DNA from: an uncultured Candidatus Saccharibacteria bacterium
Lineage (GTDB): Bacteria; Patescibacteriota; Saccharimonadia; Saccharimonadales; UBA4665
Assembly (NCBI GenBank): GCA_903840315.1
Contig: CAIMFK010000011.1
Coordinates: 1 to 64,000, forward strand
Reading direction: 5' to 3'
Length of the DNA: 64,000 nucleotides
Shown here: piece by piece, positions 51,702-60,918 of the stretch
Numbering within the stretch: the stretch's first letter is position 1
How the letters are laid out: every line of letters begins with the position of its first letter
Translations under genes and position numbers: made by a program
The notes under the pieces: generated by a model
Database searches by the model: none
Seen by the model: only the letters and a program-made list of their open reading frames with translations
Told to the model about the DNA's origin: nothing

Positions 51702-52265
51702 CTAAACCGTGACTATATCGTGCTCTTTAGCCTTAGCCAATTTTTCAATTTCAGCTTTTTGATCGTTCATTAACTCATCAATTTTTTTGACTATTCTTTT
51801 ATGGTCATCTTCGCCAATTTTTTTATCAGATTTTAGCTTATCTGCATCTTTAAGACTTTCATGTCTAGAATTGCGCATGCCAATCATAGCATCCTCAAAT
51901 TTTTCATTGAGCTGCTTTACGATTTGCTGTCTTCTTTCTGCATTTAAAGCTGGAATAGGTACTCGAACGATTCTTCCGTCATCCGTTGGATTTAAGCCAA
52001 GTGACTGATTGTCTCTAATGGCACTTACTATTGCTTGGATATTGGAGCCATCAAATGGAGTAATTTGAATTAATTGTGATTCAGGTACAGTTATTGTTGC
52101 AACTTGTATTAAAGGCATGACTGAGCCATAGGCTTCAACCATTACCCCATCAAGCATGCTTGAATGAGCTCTTCCAGTTCTCAAGCTTTTTAAATCTTCG
52201 ATAAAATGGTTTTTATTCTTAGAAAGTTTATCCGAAAAATCATTTATTATATGCTGTTCGTCCAT
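51702..52265 (-). CDS. frr: Ribosome recycling factor
   Basis: A 187-residue RRF that splits post-termination ribosomes with EF-G. The N-terminal helix and SLRTGRAHSSMLDGVMVEAYGSVMPLIQVATITVPESQLIQITPFD are canonical, and the C-terminal three-helix bundle is intact (RIVRVPIPALNAERRQQIVKQ). Encoded after tsf with no pyrH between them. Confidence 0.97.
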   Translation of the reverse strand: MDEQHIINDFSDKLSKNKNHFIEDLKSLRTGRAHSSMLDGVMVEAYGSVMPLIQVATITVPESQLIQITPFDGSNIQAIVSAIRDNQSLGLNPTDDGRIVRVPIPALNAERRQQIVKQLNEKFEDAMIGMRNSRHESLKDADKLKSDKKIGEDDHKRIVKKIDELMNDQKAEIEKLAKAKEHDIVTV

Positions 52266-52315
52266 GAGTAAGTTCCCTTTTTTAGAGTTAATTTCGCTCT
52301 ACTAAGATTATATTC

Positions 52316-52909
52316 TTATTGGGTAACTTCCCCAAGAGCCATTCTTGAGAATCTTTTCACTACGATATTTTCACCAAGCTTTGCAATGTTCTCCTTAATA
52401 AAGGTGGCAACATCTTGATCAGGGTTTTTGATATATGGCTGAGAAAGTAAAGCTTTTTCTTGGAAATATTTAGACACTTGGCCATCTACAATTTTAGCAA
52501 TCATGTCTGCTGGCCTATTGTCATGCTTCGCCTTTTCAGTAAACTCTGCTACTATTTTCTGCTTAATTTCATCGCTTACTTCATCTGAACTAACGTATTC
52601 AGGATTAGATGCAGCTATATGCATAGCAATATTTTTTACTAAATCAGTAAAGATTTCGTTTCTTGCAACGAAATCAGTTTCACAGTTAACTTCAACTAAA
52701 ACACCGATTCTTGAGTCATGAAGATAACTACCTATAATGCCGGCACGAGCTTCTCGTTCCGAACTTTTCTCAGCTTTTGTCATGCCTTTTTTGCGCATAG
52801 CCTCAAGTGCTTTGTCGAAATCACCCTTAGACTCGACTAAAGCCTTTTTTGCGTCAGTCATTCCGACACCAGTTAGTTCTCTTAATCTTTTAATATCTTT
52901 TATATCCAT
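52316..52909 (-). CDS. tsf: Elongation factor Ts
   Basis: A 197-residue EF-Ts that exchanges GDP on EF-Tu. The N-terminal UBA-like domain (IKRLRELTGVGMTDAKKALVESKGDFDKALEAMRKKGM) and the core with VLVEVNCETDFVARNEIF are conserved. It is short compared with the 283-residue E. coli protein, having a single core subdomain like the shorter Gram-positive and thermophile forms. It lies 2 bases after rpsB. Confidence 0.96.
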   Translation of the reverse strand: MDIKDIKRLRELTGVGMTDAKKALVESKGDFDKALEAMRKKGMTKAEKSSEREARAGIIGSYLHDSRIGVLVEVNCETDFVARNEIFTDLVKNIAMHIAASNPEYVSSDEVSDEIKQKIVAEFTEKAKHDNRPADMIAKIVDGQVSKYFQEKALLSQPYIKNPDQDVATFIKENIAKLGENIVVKRFSRMALGEVTQ

Positions 52910-52911
52910 AT

Positions 52912-53646
52912 TTACTTATCCTCCACCTTATCGTTATTTTCGCTTTTGACTTTTTGCCCAGCTTTGCCTAGTTCAATTGCTTCTTTTACATAACTTGCCA
53001 TTAATTGGATAGTTTTTATTGCATCATCATTTGATGGGATAGCATATGTTGCTAGTGTTGGATCGGCATTAGTATCTGCAAGAGCAACTACTGGAATGTT
53101 GATTTTGCGAGCTTCCTTAATTGCATTAGCTTCATTGACCATATCTACAACAAATAGAGCACCAGGCTTACCGTTAAGATTCTTAATACCGCCAAAAGTG
53201 ATATTCATATCATCAATCTCTTCTTGGAACCTCTGCAATTCAAGCTTGTTGTATTTAGCAGCTAATTGACCAGATTCCATTTTCTGCTCCTGGTCCTTTA
53301 GGTACTTAACTCTACCACTTATAGTCTGCCAGTTAGTTAGTGTTCCACCAAGCCATCTCTCAGTAACGTAAGGCATGCCAGTATCTTCAGCTAATTGCTT
53401 TAAGATGTCCTTAGCCTGTCTCTTGGTTCCAACCAATAATACTTGCCTACCAGACTGAACAGTTTCAGTAATAAATGATAGAGCCTCATCCAACTTAACA
53501 ATTGTTTTTGTTAGGTCGATGATGTGATTTCCATCTTTTTTACTGTGTATGTACTCTGACATCTTTGGATGCCATTTACTTGTTTTGTGCCCAAAATGTG
53601 CACCTGCATTTAGCAGTTTCTTAATATCGACTTCTACTTTAGCCAT
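52912..53646 (-). CDS. rpsB: 30S ribosomal protein S2
   Basis: A 244-residue uS2 from ATG 53646. Landmarks are LLNAGAHFGHKTSKWHPKMSEYI, VGTKRQAKDI, ERWLGGTLTNW, and IPVVALADTNADP. A frame extension upstream to 53679 would add 11 basic residues but ATG 53646 has an AAGGA site 6 bases upstream and gives the family N-terminus MAKVEVDIKKLL. The roughly 100 bases upstream may form an RNA leader, as rpsB often has autoregulation, but no known motif was identified. Confidence 0.96.
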   Translation of the reverse strand: MAKVEVDIKKLLNAGAHFGHKTSKWHPKMSEYIHSKKDGNHIIDLTKTIVKLDEALSFITETVQSGRQVLLVGTKRQAKDILKQLAEDTGMPYVTERWLGGTLTNWQTISGRVKYLKDQEQKMESGQLAAKYNKLELQRFQEEIDDMNITFGGIKNLNGKPGALFVVDMVNEANAIKEARKINIPVVALADTNADPTLATYAIPSNDDAIKTIQLMASYVKEAIELGKAGQKVKSENNDKVEDK

Positions 53647-53776
53647 AAAATCCTTCTTTCTCGGTTTGGCGTTCCGCAATTGGCCTACACGGTTACAATT
53701 ACAGAGGACTTAATTCCCAAACTGTTTAATTTATATTAAAGATATTATATATTGAAAACATTATTTAATCAAGCTA

Positions 53777-53805
53777 TTGACCAGATACCAACAGATGTGT
53801 ATAAT
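53777..53805 (+). promoter_or_regulatory. Consensus sigma-70 promoter of rpmE2
   Basis: TTGACC (53777-53782), a 17-base spacer and a perfect TATAAT (53800-53805), matching 11 of 12 consensus positions. It lies inside an upstream TTG-initiated extension of the L31 frame, so the true start must be downstream at ATG 53818. Confidence 0.9.
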
Positions 53806-53817
53806 TCAGCTCTGATT

Positions 53818-54165
53818 ATGAACAAGAAATTACACCCTAAAAGTTATAGACATGTTGTCTTTCAAGACATCAACAACGATTTTAGTTTTTTGACTAGATC
53901 AACTGCTGATTCTGAAGAAACTATTAAGTGGACTGATGGTAATGAATACCCCTTAGTCAAGATGTACATAAGCAGTGCTTCTCACCCGTTCTTTACAGGT
54001 GAAGAGAGAATTGTTGACATCGAAGGACGTGTAGATAAGTTTAAAGCACGTGCCGAAGCTGCTAAAAAAGCTCAAGAAAGCAGAAAAAAATCTGCTGCCA
54101 AAAAAGTTAGTAGAAAAAAAGCTAGTTCTGACAAATCAGAAGACGAAGCTACAGAATCTAAATAA
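53818..54165 (+). CDS. rpmE2: 50S ribosomal protein L31, type B, with basic extension
   Basis: A 115-residue bL31 without the zinc-binding Cys pairs, so type B. Conserved portions are KLHPKSYRHVVFQDINNDFSFLTRSTADSEETI, YPLVKMYISSASHPFFTGEERIVDIEGRVDKF. A tail of about 35 residues rich in Lys, Ala, Ser and acidic residues follows and is not part of the usual domain. The frame is open from TTG 53752, but the consensus promoter at 53777-53805 lies inside that stretch, so ATG 53818, 12 bases after the -10, is the start. No Shine-Dalgarno is present. A terminator follows. Confidence 0.93.
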   Translation: MNKKLHPKSYRHVVFQDINNDFSFLTRSTADSEETIKWTDGNEYPLVKMYISSASHPFFTGEERIVDIEGRVDKFKARAEAAKKAQESRKKSAAKKVSRKKASSDKSEDEATESK

Positions 54166-54180
54166 CTAACAAAATAATAG

Positions 54181-54207
54181 ACCACTATCAAATTTAGTGG
54201 TTTTTTT
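54181..54207 (+). terminator. Rho-independent terminator after rpmE2
   Basis: Stem ACCACT (54181-54186) with AGTGGT (54196-54201), 9-base loop, then a T-run to 54207. It ends 21 bases before the prfA start, so prfA needs its own promoter. Confidence 0.85.
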
Positions 54208-54228
54208 ATTTACTGATAAAGTAATTAT

Positions 54229-55287
54229 ATGAACAACCAAGAGCCCAGCCTAAGACTAGAATTCGAAGAAATTGAGAATAAACTCCAAGATCCGGCCATA
54301 TTCTCTTCTAAAGAATACCCAAAATTAGCCAAAAGGCGCCAGGAGTTAAGTGATGTAATTGAATTATTCAATAAAAAAAATAGTTTAGAAAAAGAATTAA
54401 TCGATACCGAGGCACTGCTTAGCAATTCAGATGCTGAAATGGTTGAACTGGCAAAAGAAGAAATTCCTAGAATTCAAAATGAAATAGAGCAAAATCTTGA
54501 AGGGCTTAGATCTGCTCTCATACCCAAGGACGAAAACGATTCAAGAGATGTAATAATTGAAATTAGAGCTGCCGCTGGTGGTGATGAGTCATCTCTATTT
54601 GCTGCAGAGCTATACAGGATGTATGTTAGGTGGTCTGAAAATCATAATTATAAAGTTGAGCTAATTAACGAAAACCCGAGCGATGCTGGTGGGTTCAAAG
54701 AAATTGTCTTTTCAGTAAAAGGACACGATATTTATAAGTCTTTAAAATTTGAAGCTGGAGTTCATAGAGTGCAAAGAATACCAGTAACCGAAAGTAGTGG
54801 AAGAATTCATACATCAACTACTACTGTGGCAGTTTTGCCAGAAGCTGAAGAAACTGACGTAGAAATAGATCCAAAAGACATTAGAGTTGATGTATATAGA
54901 GCTAGTGGTCATGGTGGCCAATCAGTTAACACTACCGATTCTGCAGTAAGAATTACACACGTTCCAACCGGTATTGTAGTCACCTGTCAGGATGAAAAAT
55001 CTCAACTAAAGAACAAAGACAAAGCCATGAATGTGCTTAGATCCAGACTTCTGTCAATGAAAATAGAGGAAGAACAAAAAAAATTAAGTGAATCTAGGCT
55101 AAAATTAATTGGTTCAGGAGATAGATCCGAAAAAATAAGAACCTATAACTTCCCTCAAGATAGGATTACAGATCACAGAATTGGATACTCTAGAAGCAAC
55201 ATCCCAGCAGCACTAAATGGTGAGATAGATGATTTAATTGAAGAGCTCCAAAAATATGAACACGAACTTCTCGTCAACAATTCATGA
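54229..55287 (+). CDS. prfA: Peptide chain release factor 1
   Basis: RF1 (352 aa) terminates at UAA and UAG. The recognition tripeptide is PVT in [18 protein letters not shown] (PAT in E. coli), and the catalytic GGQ is in [19 protein letters not shown]. It is the usual partner of prmC, which methylates the Gln of GGQ and whose reading frame starts inside the 3' end of prfA. A TAAAGT element lies 6 bases before the ATG. Confidence 0.97.
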   Translation: MNNQEPSLRLEFEEIENKLQDPAIFSSKEYPKLAKRRQELSDVIELFNKKNSLEKELIDTEALLSNSDAEMVELAKEEIPRIQNEIEQNLEGLRSALIPKDENDSRDVIIEIRAAAGGDESSLFAAELYRMYVRWSENHNYKVELINENPSDAGGFKEIVFSVKGHDIYKSLKFEAGVHRVQRIPVTESSGRIHTSTTTVAVLPEAEETDVEIDPKDIRVDVYRASGHGGQSVNTTDSAVRITHVPTGIVVTCQDEKSQLKNKDKAMNVLRSRLLSMKIEEEQKKLSESRLKLIGSGDRSEKIRTYNFPQDRITDHRIGYSRSNIPAALNGEIDDLIEELQKYEHELLVNNS

Positions 55288-56083
55288 ATGGTTGATTAGC
55301 TCGAAAAAGTTATTATCACATGGAGGCATCGATTCTGCACGGATAGACTCGTTGTTGATGCTAGAAATGGTTACCAAAATGGATCGAGCAAAGATTCTTG
55401 CAAACCCAAATCACCAACTAAGTAAAAAAGAATTAAGTAAATTAAGTAAGATTTTAGCTTTAAGACTTAGTCATTATCCAATGCCATATATAACTGGCAA
55501 AACTGAATTTTACGGTAATGATTTTTTAGTCAACAAGAATGTATTAATTCCAAGACCAGAAACTGAAGAGATTATTCATCAGGTTTCGATTCTGAATCTT
55601 GATAGTAAAAGTAAAATTGCTGATATAGGTACTGGTTCGGGATGTATAGGAATAACTATAAAATTATTAATGCAAAACGCAATAATTGACCTTTATGATA
55701 TTAGTATAAAGGCATTATCTGTGGCGCGAAAAAATTCAAAAAATCTCAATGCTGATGTAGGAATTTATAAGTCTAATCTTCTAAAAAATTTAAGAACCGA
55801 CTATGACGTAGTAATTGCGAATCTTCCCTATGTACCTAAAGAAATAGCTACAGGAAAAGAAATAGAATTCGAGCCCAAAAAAGCTATTTTTGCTGATAAT
55901 AATGGAATGGTAATACTGGAAGAATTCTGGCTGCAAATCAAAAAATTGGAAAAAAAACCAAAATACATAATTACAGAATCACTAGACTTCCAGCATGATT
56001 TAAATAACCTACTTGCAACTATTTGTGGTTATTCACAATTGAAAAAATCTAATTTAACCCAGGTTTTTATTGTGCAGGTTTAG
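55256..56083 (+). CDS. prmC: Release factor glutamine-N5 methyltransferase PrmC
   Basis: PrmC methylates the GGQ glutamine of RF1 and RF2. Motif I is [18 protein letters not shown], the catalytic motif is VIANLPYVP (NPPY with Leu for the first Pro), and the N-terminal helical domain is present. The start ATG 55256 overlaps prfA by 32 bases; a TTG at 55238 would add six residues. The 3' end overlaps the convergent HtrA gene by 17 bases. Length is 275 aa, the normal size. Confidence 0.93.
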   Translation: MNTNFSSTIHEWLISSKKLLSHGGIDSARIDSLLMLEMVTKMDRAKILANPNHQLSKKELSKLSKILALRLSHYPMPYITGKTEFYGNDFLVNKNVLIPRPETEEIIHQVSILNLDSKSKIADIGTGSGCIGITIKLLMQNAIIDLYDISIKALSVARKNSKNLNADVGIYKSNLLKNLRTDYDVVIANLPYVPKEIATGKEIEFEPKKAIFADNNGMVILEEFWLQIKKLEKKPKYIITESLDFQHDLNNLLATICGYSQLKKSNLTQVFIVQV

Positions 56084-57311
56084 CTCCGACAACAATTGGT
56101 ACTGAAATTGTCTTTCCACCTCTTATTACAGTGAGATTAATTTTTGTACCAACGCTGTAAGTGTCTACAAGTGATGTTAATGTATTCTTTGAATTAATGT
56201 CCTTGCCATTCACTTGCGTAATAATATCGCCCTCTTTTAATCCAGCGGCAGATGCTGGGCTGTCATTCATTATTCCTGATTGACCAGAGACAGAATATGG
56301 CAAGATGTAAGCACCATTATTGGTACTTAAATTATATTCAGTCTCAGTGGCTGAATCGATTGGCGCATACAATACACCAAGATAAGGTCTCTCAAATTTT
56401 CCGGTTGCCTCTAGGTTGCTAACCATCCCCTTTATATCATTAATAGGAATTGAGAATCCAATACTGTTTGCCGAAGCCGCCGTAGCAACATTAATCCCAA
56501 TTACTTGTGAGTTAAAATTAACCAAAGGACCACCCGAATTTCCCTCATTTATTGCAGCATCAGTTTGGAGAAGCCCATCTAAGTTCTCACTACTATTTCC
56601 ACTACTATCGCTAGCTTTTATGCTTCTTCCGTAGCCAGAAATAATCCCTGATGTTACCGTATTTTGGAATTGACCTAAAGCATTGCCAATTGCTACGACC
56701 CCATCTCCTACTTGAACATCATTCGAATCACCCAATTGAGCAGCCACCAACTTTTGACCATTCAAATTATTTATTTTAAGAATAGCTATATCTAGAGTAT
56801 CGTTTGCGGATGTCCTACCGATAACCGAAACATCGTTCAGAACCACACCATTGGAAAGCGTAACGCTAACATTGGTGGTGCCATCCGGCACTACATGACG
56901 ATTAGTCACTACATACCCTGAAGTTGTTAGAATAATACCCGTACCCGCGGCCTGTTGTGTCGATGAGCCTTGCTGAGGAAAACTAAAAAACGAATTTGAA
57001 ACAGACGTGTCTGACATTTGAGTATCATTAATAGAAACAACGCTTTGCCCCACCTGAGAAGCAATATTTCTTATTATATCTCCCTGCTGACTAACAATTT
57101 GTTTTTGTATGCCTTGCCCATTGTTATTAAGTTCGTATCTTGATCCTATCCAACCACCAAAAAAACCCAAGCCCAGACTTATCATAAAAACTAGAGCAGT
57201 ACTTAAATATTGTACTTTTCTAAGATGACTTCTTGATGACACAGGATTAGAATTAATATTTTTTCTCTGGCTAATATTTTCACGATCAGAAGAGTTATCT
57301 AAATCTACCAC
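56067..57311 (-). CDS. HtrA/DegP-family serine protease with one PDZ domain
   Basis: A 414-residue membrane-anchored protease. An N-terminal anchor (about residues 34-55, LSTALVFMISLGLGFFGGWIG) is followed by a trypsin-like domain with catalytic His in GYVVTNRHVV, Asp in DTLDIAILKI, and Ser in NEGNSGGPLV. A single PDZ domain follows (about 330-410, SAAGLKEGDIITQVNGKDI). It handles misfolded exported proteins. GTG start with an AGGGGG ribosome site. Ser-rich linkers are conspicuous. Confidence 0.93.
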   Translation of the reverse strand: MVDLDNSSDRENISQRKNINSNPVSSRSHLRKVQYLSTALVFMISLGLGFFGGWIGSRYELNNNGQGIQKQIVSQQGDIIRNIASQVGQSVVSINDTQMSDTSVSNSFFSFPQQGSSTQQAAGTGIILTTSGYVVTNRHVVPDGTTNVSVTLSNGVVLNDVSVIGRTSANDTLDIAILKINNLNGQKLVAAQLGDSNDVQVGDGVVAIGNALGQFQNTVTSGIISGYGRSIKASDSSGNSSENLDGLLQTDAAINEGNSGGPLVNFNSQVIGINVATAASANSIGFSIPINDIKGMVSNLEATGKFERPYLGVLYAPIDSATETEYNLSTNNGAYILPYSVSGQSGIMNDSPASAAGLKEGDIITQVNGKDINSKNTLTSLVDTYSVGTKINLTVIRGGKTISVPIVVGAKPAQ

Positions 57312-57329
57312 TAAATAGTCCCCCTTTTA

Positions 57330-58082
57330 TTAAGCTATATTGTCGCCTAAGCGTATTATCCCAAACGCCAATATAGCAAGTATTACTATAACCATTATAA
57401 TTATGAATTGTTTTTGTAGCAAACTATTCAATCTATTCTTTTTCTGAAGATAATATAGCGATGCTATAGAGTATCCAATAATTGTAAGTATAAGAGTTGG
57501 CTGAGCTATGCTGCCATAAAAAAGCAACCAGTACGAGAGAATCCAACCAAGACCTGCTCCAAAATATCCCCAAGTGTATGACATCAATCTTGCATGAGGC
57601 TCATCGAAATTATCAAAAAAATGACGTGCAGAAAGGAAGCAAACTATACCGGTTAGTAGTGTTAGTTCCAAATTATTGGCAGATGACCAGCTGTATATCG
57701 CCATCAACCCAAACAACTGAGCTACAAGTGACTGGACAGACACTAAAAATGGGGTTTCAGCTGGCTTAATAATGACCAACCAGATTCCATAAATTACAGC
57801 CCATAATATTTGCCACCATGAGTTAGAACTTTCAACCATAAACACAATTGTTGATATGCCGACAATTATATCAACCGAGTTAGCCCTAATGTTTGCCGGC
57901 CAAAACCTTGGCTTAACTGCAAACATTCTCCATTTACTTAGAATAATCACAAATACAGATATTTCAATAAAATTTAACCTGACAAGAATCAATACAACTA
58001 TTGGTAGAAGTATATTTAAACCAACATGAAAGTAATGCGAGAACCCAGAAATTGGTTTTAATCTTTTGAATAGATTTTTCAT
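57330..58082 (-). CDS. Hypothetical polytopic membrane protein, 250 aa
   Basis: Seven or eight hydrophobic segments with short loops; the only distinctive stretch is SARHFFDNFDEPHARLMSYTWGYFGAGLGW, which keeps several charged residues and His between helices 5 and 6. I do not recognise the family. It lies 18 bases upstream of the HtrA gene on the same strand, so coexpression is likely. A TM transporter-like or enzymatic role cannot be decided. Confidence 0.65.
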   Translation of the reverse strand: MKNLFKRLKPISGFSHYFHVGLNILLPIVVLILVRLNFIEISVFVIILSKWRMFAVKPRFWPANIRANSVDIIVGISTIVFMVESSNSWWQILWAVIYGIWLVIIKPAETPFLVSVQSLVAQLFGLMAIYSWSSANNLELTLLTGIVCFLSARHFFDNFDEPHARLMSYTWGYFGAGLGWILSYWLLFYGSIAQPTLILTIIGYSIASLYYLQKKNRLNSLLQKQFIIIMVIVILAILAFGIIRLGDNIA

Positions 58083-58123
58083 TTAATAATCTAATTATAC
58101 CAAAATTTTATATATTGCCCCAC

Positions 58124-58546
58124 TTAACCAATATTTTTTTGGTATAAATCAATCAAGTTTGGCAGGAATTTTATTACCATTACTGCTAAAAATATAATCA
58201 ATGCAAAAATAATGAAATATTTAATTTTCTTTTTCAAAGAATGCTTTGGTTTCTTACTTCTAATTATTTTATTTTTTTGCATCAATTGACTCAGATCTTC
58301 AGAAGAATTTGTTTTACTGAATAGATTTTCGCTTTTTGTATTTGAATGATGATTATCCGGAGCAATTTGATTATTTATATTCGGTAGCGACGAATGATAA
58401 CCATTTGGTCTACTAAAGTCATCAATCCTTCTGGTTGAGTTATTGAATGGAGAATATTTATTGGCTTCAGGCTTTACGGTATTCCTGCCGATTCTTTTTG
58501 GATTAGATGAATCGCTAGCTGGGATGTTATTTTTTTTGAATCTCAT
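58124..58546 (-). CDS. Hypothetical tail-anchored protein, 140 aa
   Basis: The first 105 residues are hydrophilic, disordered and rich in Asn, Ser and Lys. A single C-terminal membrane helix follows (about residues 108-130, KIKYFIIFALIIFLAVMVIKFL), with about 10 residues outside. Cytoplasmic-tail function is unknown. It is divergent from lepB, with a 64-base gap between the two starts. Confidence 0.6.
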   Translation of the reverse strand: MRFKKNNIPASDSSNPKRIGRNTVKPEANKYSPFNNSTRRIDDFSRPNGYHSSLPNINNQIAPDNHHSNTKSENLFSKTNSSEDLSQLMQKNKIIRSKKPKHSLKKKIKYFIIFALIIFLAVMVIKFLPNLIDLYQKNIG

Positions 58547-58610
58547 ATTTATTATTATACTTTAATTTATATGCTTATTTCTCAGAAATAAGTTATAGTC
58601 TAGTTATAGT

Positions 58611-59225
58611 ATGGAAAATAATTCAGAAAATAGTCCTAATAAAATTTGGCTTAAAATAAATACTTTTATTAATAAAAATTCCACCTTTGGAGTTATTGGA
58701 GCTTCCTTTTTTGCTGCTATATTAATCATAGTTTTCGTTTTTCAATCATATCAAGTTGACGGACCTAGTATGGACCCGTCCCTGAAAAACGGCGACAGAC
58801 TGATAGTCTGGAAATTGCCAGTTACTTGGTCGCATATTACAGGTCACCCTTACACTCCCAATGTTGGTGATATTGTTATATTTAACGCTCCTACTTTAGG
58901 CAAACAACTTGTGAAGCGAGTAGTTGCGCTTCCTGGTGATAGAGTTCTTATAAATGATGGAAAGATTACCGTTTTCAATAAAGAGCATCCTAACGGATAC
59001 AATCCAGACACTACGCTTGCATATGGTTCGTCTACTAAAATACCCTACACTTTCAATGAGGGTATCCCTATTGACGAAGTTCTTGGCGCTAATCAGATTT
59101 TCGTTTGTGGCGATAATCGACCAGTCTCGGAAGATTCAAGACTTCTAGGGCCAATATACCTTAATCAATTAGTCGGAAAATTAGTGCTAAGAATAATGCC
59201 AGTTAATAAAGCAACAATTTACTAA
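58611..59225 (+). CDS. lepB: Signal peptidase I
   Basis: A 204-residue type I signal peptidase with a single N-terminal membrane anchor (about residues 28-46). The catalytic Ser53 is in QVDGPSMDPSL, the general-base Lys102 in GKQLVKRVVALPGD, and box E is CGDNRPVSEDSR. It removes signal peptides after Sec export. A TATAGT at 58594-58599 is 11 bases before the ATG and no ribosome site is present. An inverted repeat CTTATTT/AAATAAG lies just upstream (about 58574-58592). It overlaps the end of parB by 4 bases. Confidence 0.95.
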   Translation: MENNSENSPNKIWLKINTFINKNSTFGVIGASFFAAILIIVFVFQSYQVDGPSMDPSLKNGDRLIVWKLPVTWSHITGHPYTPNVGDIVIFNAPTLGKQLVKRVVALPGDRVLINDGKITVFNKEHPNGYNPDTTLAYGSSTKIPYTFNEGIPIDEVLGANQIFVCGDNRPVSEDSRLLGPIYLNQLVGKLVLRIMPVNKATIY

Positions 59226-60091
59226 ATTAATTTATCAATTATTCTTTTCAAGTCTTCCTCATCCTTAAAGGATATCTCTAGTCTTCCGCCTTTGGCAGTT
59301 CTTTTAACAGCAACTGGCGCCTCTATTATATTTCCTAATTTTTTAGTAAGCGGGTTTTCGGTCTTAATTCTTTCATGGGCTGTTTTCGAATCTAATCCTA
59401 TTTTTTTCAAGGCAACGACCCACCTCTCCGCCTGCCTCACCGACCAACCATTCTTGATAATAAACTCCAGTAACTCTTTCTGTCTTTCTGGAGTCTCAGA
59501 TAACGACAATATTGACCTTGCATGACCTTCAGTTATGTCATTTCGGTTGAGCGCGTCAATCGCTTCTTTTGGCAACTGTAGTAGACGTGCATTATTGGCA
59601 ATAGTTTTTCCAGACTTACCGAGTCTCTTACCTATTTCATCATATGTAACGTTGAAATTTTTGTGCAGTTCGTAAACAGATTTGGCTTGCTCTAGCGGTG
59701 ACAGGTCTACTCTTTGGATGTTTTCAATTAATGCTATTTCTAGCTTATTTCTTTCTTCTTCGTTTCTAACTATAACCGGTAGAGTCTTTAAGTTAGCAAG
59801 CTTAGAAGCTCTCCACCTTCTTTCTCCAGCAATAATTGTATATATACCATTTACTGGTTTTGTAACGATAAGTGGCTGCAATACACCGTGCACACTAATT
59901 GATTCTGATAAATCTTTGAGTGATTGTTGGTTAAATTCTTTTCGGGGCTGATTTTTGTCGGGCTGAATCGATTCAATTGAAACCTTATTTATTCGTTCGT
60001 TTTCGCTTGTTAGTATAGATTTATCAAAATCCTTTGGAAGGAGTGATTCCATTCCTCTTCCTAAAGCGCTTTTCTTATTATTTCCCAACAC
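59222..60091 (-). CDS. parB: Chromosome-partitioning protein ParB
   Basis: A 289-residue ParB CTPase that loads on parS sites and spreads. It opens KSALGRGMESLLP, the segment that stimulates ParA. The nucleotide-binding part has QPDKNQPRKEF and TIIAGERRWRASKLA, followed by the HTH region (YDEIGKRLGKSGKTIANNARLL) and a C-terminal dimerisation domain. The GTG at 60091 is chosen: AAGGAGG lies at 60107-60101, 9 bases before it, one of the few consensus Shine-Dalgarno sites here. The frame is open 33 codons further. It overlaps parA by 14 bases. No parS sequence was seen in the window. Confidence 0.95.
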   Translation of the reverse strand: MLGNNKKSALGRGMESLLPKDFDKSILTSENERINKVSIESIQPDKNQPRKEFNQQSLKDLSESISVHGVLQPLIVTKPVNGIYTIIAGERRWRASKLANLKTLPVIVRNEEERNKLEIALIENIQRVDLSPLEQAKSVYELHKNFNVTYDEIGKRLGKSGKTIANNARLLQLPKEAIDALNRNDITEGHARSILSLSETPERQKELLEFIIKNGWSVRQAERWVVALKKIGLDSKTAHERIKTENPLTKKLGNIIEAPVAVKRTAKGGRLEISFKDEEDLKRIIDKLI

Positions 60092-60839
60092 GATCAATAA
60101 CCTCCTTGGTGAGCTGCTTATAAGCCCTAGCCCCTTTTGACCACTTGTCATGATCAAAAATAGTTTTTCCAAAACTCGGAGCCTCTGCAAGTCTAATATT
60201 TCTAGGAATCGTGGCGTTAAAAACCTTCTCTCCGAAATGCTTCTTTATTTCAGACAGAACTTGTTCGGATAAACTGGTTCTCTTGTCATACATCGTAATA
60301 ATAACGCCCAAAATTTCCAGCTGAGCGTTTACTCCCTCTCGTACTCTTTGAATAACATTTAGGAGCTGGCTTAGGCCTTCTAGTGCATAATATTCAGCCT
60401 GTACGGGAATCAAAACATATTCTGATGCTGTGAGTGCATTTATGGATAATAGGCCAAGCGCTGGTGGGCAGTCAATCAAAATATAGTCATGGGTAGAAGA
60501 CGAAAGAGCTTCTTTGAGCTTAAATTCCCTGCCAATCATTGTGCTTAAATCAATTTCAGCACCAGCAAGATTAGGATTAGCTGGAATTATATATAAACCC
60601 TCAATATATGTCTCTTGAATTGCGTGATCTATGGTTTTTTTACCAACTAATACATCATATGTCGTCGCCTCAAATGAATCACCATAAAGCCCAAGTCCAC
60701 TAGTTGCATTTCCCTGAGGATCTGCATCAACAATTAACACTTTATATCCATTACTCGCAAGTTGAGCGCCCATATTAATAGTGGTAGTTGTTTTACCGAC
60801 CCCTCCCTTTTGATTAACAATGGAAATTATGTGTGACAT
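60078..60839 (-). CDS. parA: Chromosome-partitioning ATPase ParA (Soj)
   Basis: A 253-residue deviant Walker ATPase. HIISIVNQKGGVGKTTTTINMG is the P-loop with the signature lysine, DADPQGNATSGLG and DYILIDCPPALGLLS follow. ParA forms a nucleoid-bound gradient that segregates ParB-bound origins. ATG 60839 is chosen over an upstream TTG at 60869. A TATAAT (minus strand) lies about 40 bases before the ATG, giving a short leader. It probably makes one transcript with parB. Confidence 0.95.
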   Translation of the reverse strand: MSHIISIVNQKGGVGKTTTTINMGAQLASNGYKVLIVDADPQGNATSGLGLYGDSFEATTYDVLVGKKTIDHAIQETYIEGLYIIPANPNLAGAEIDLSTMIGREFKLKEALSSSTHDYILIDCPPALGLLSINALTASEYVLIPVQAEYYALEGLSQLLNVIQRVREGVNAQLEILGVIITMYDKRTSLSEQVLSEIKKHFGEKVFNATIPRNIRLAEAPSFGKTIFDHDKWSKGARAYKQLTKEVIDRVGK

Positions 60840-60918
60840 TTTTTTGTTATATACCCCTATATTTAACAATAATTATAACACCCTACTCTACCAATAAATA
60901 GGTTTTAAGATTCTAATG

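Noticed and set aside
53752-53817. N-terminal extension of L31 from the TTG at 53752
   Set aside because: A near-consensus promoter lies inside this stretch, and the family N-terminus begins at the ATG at 53818.
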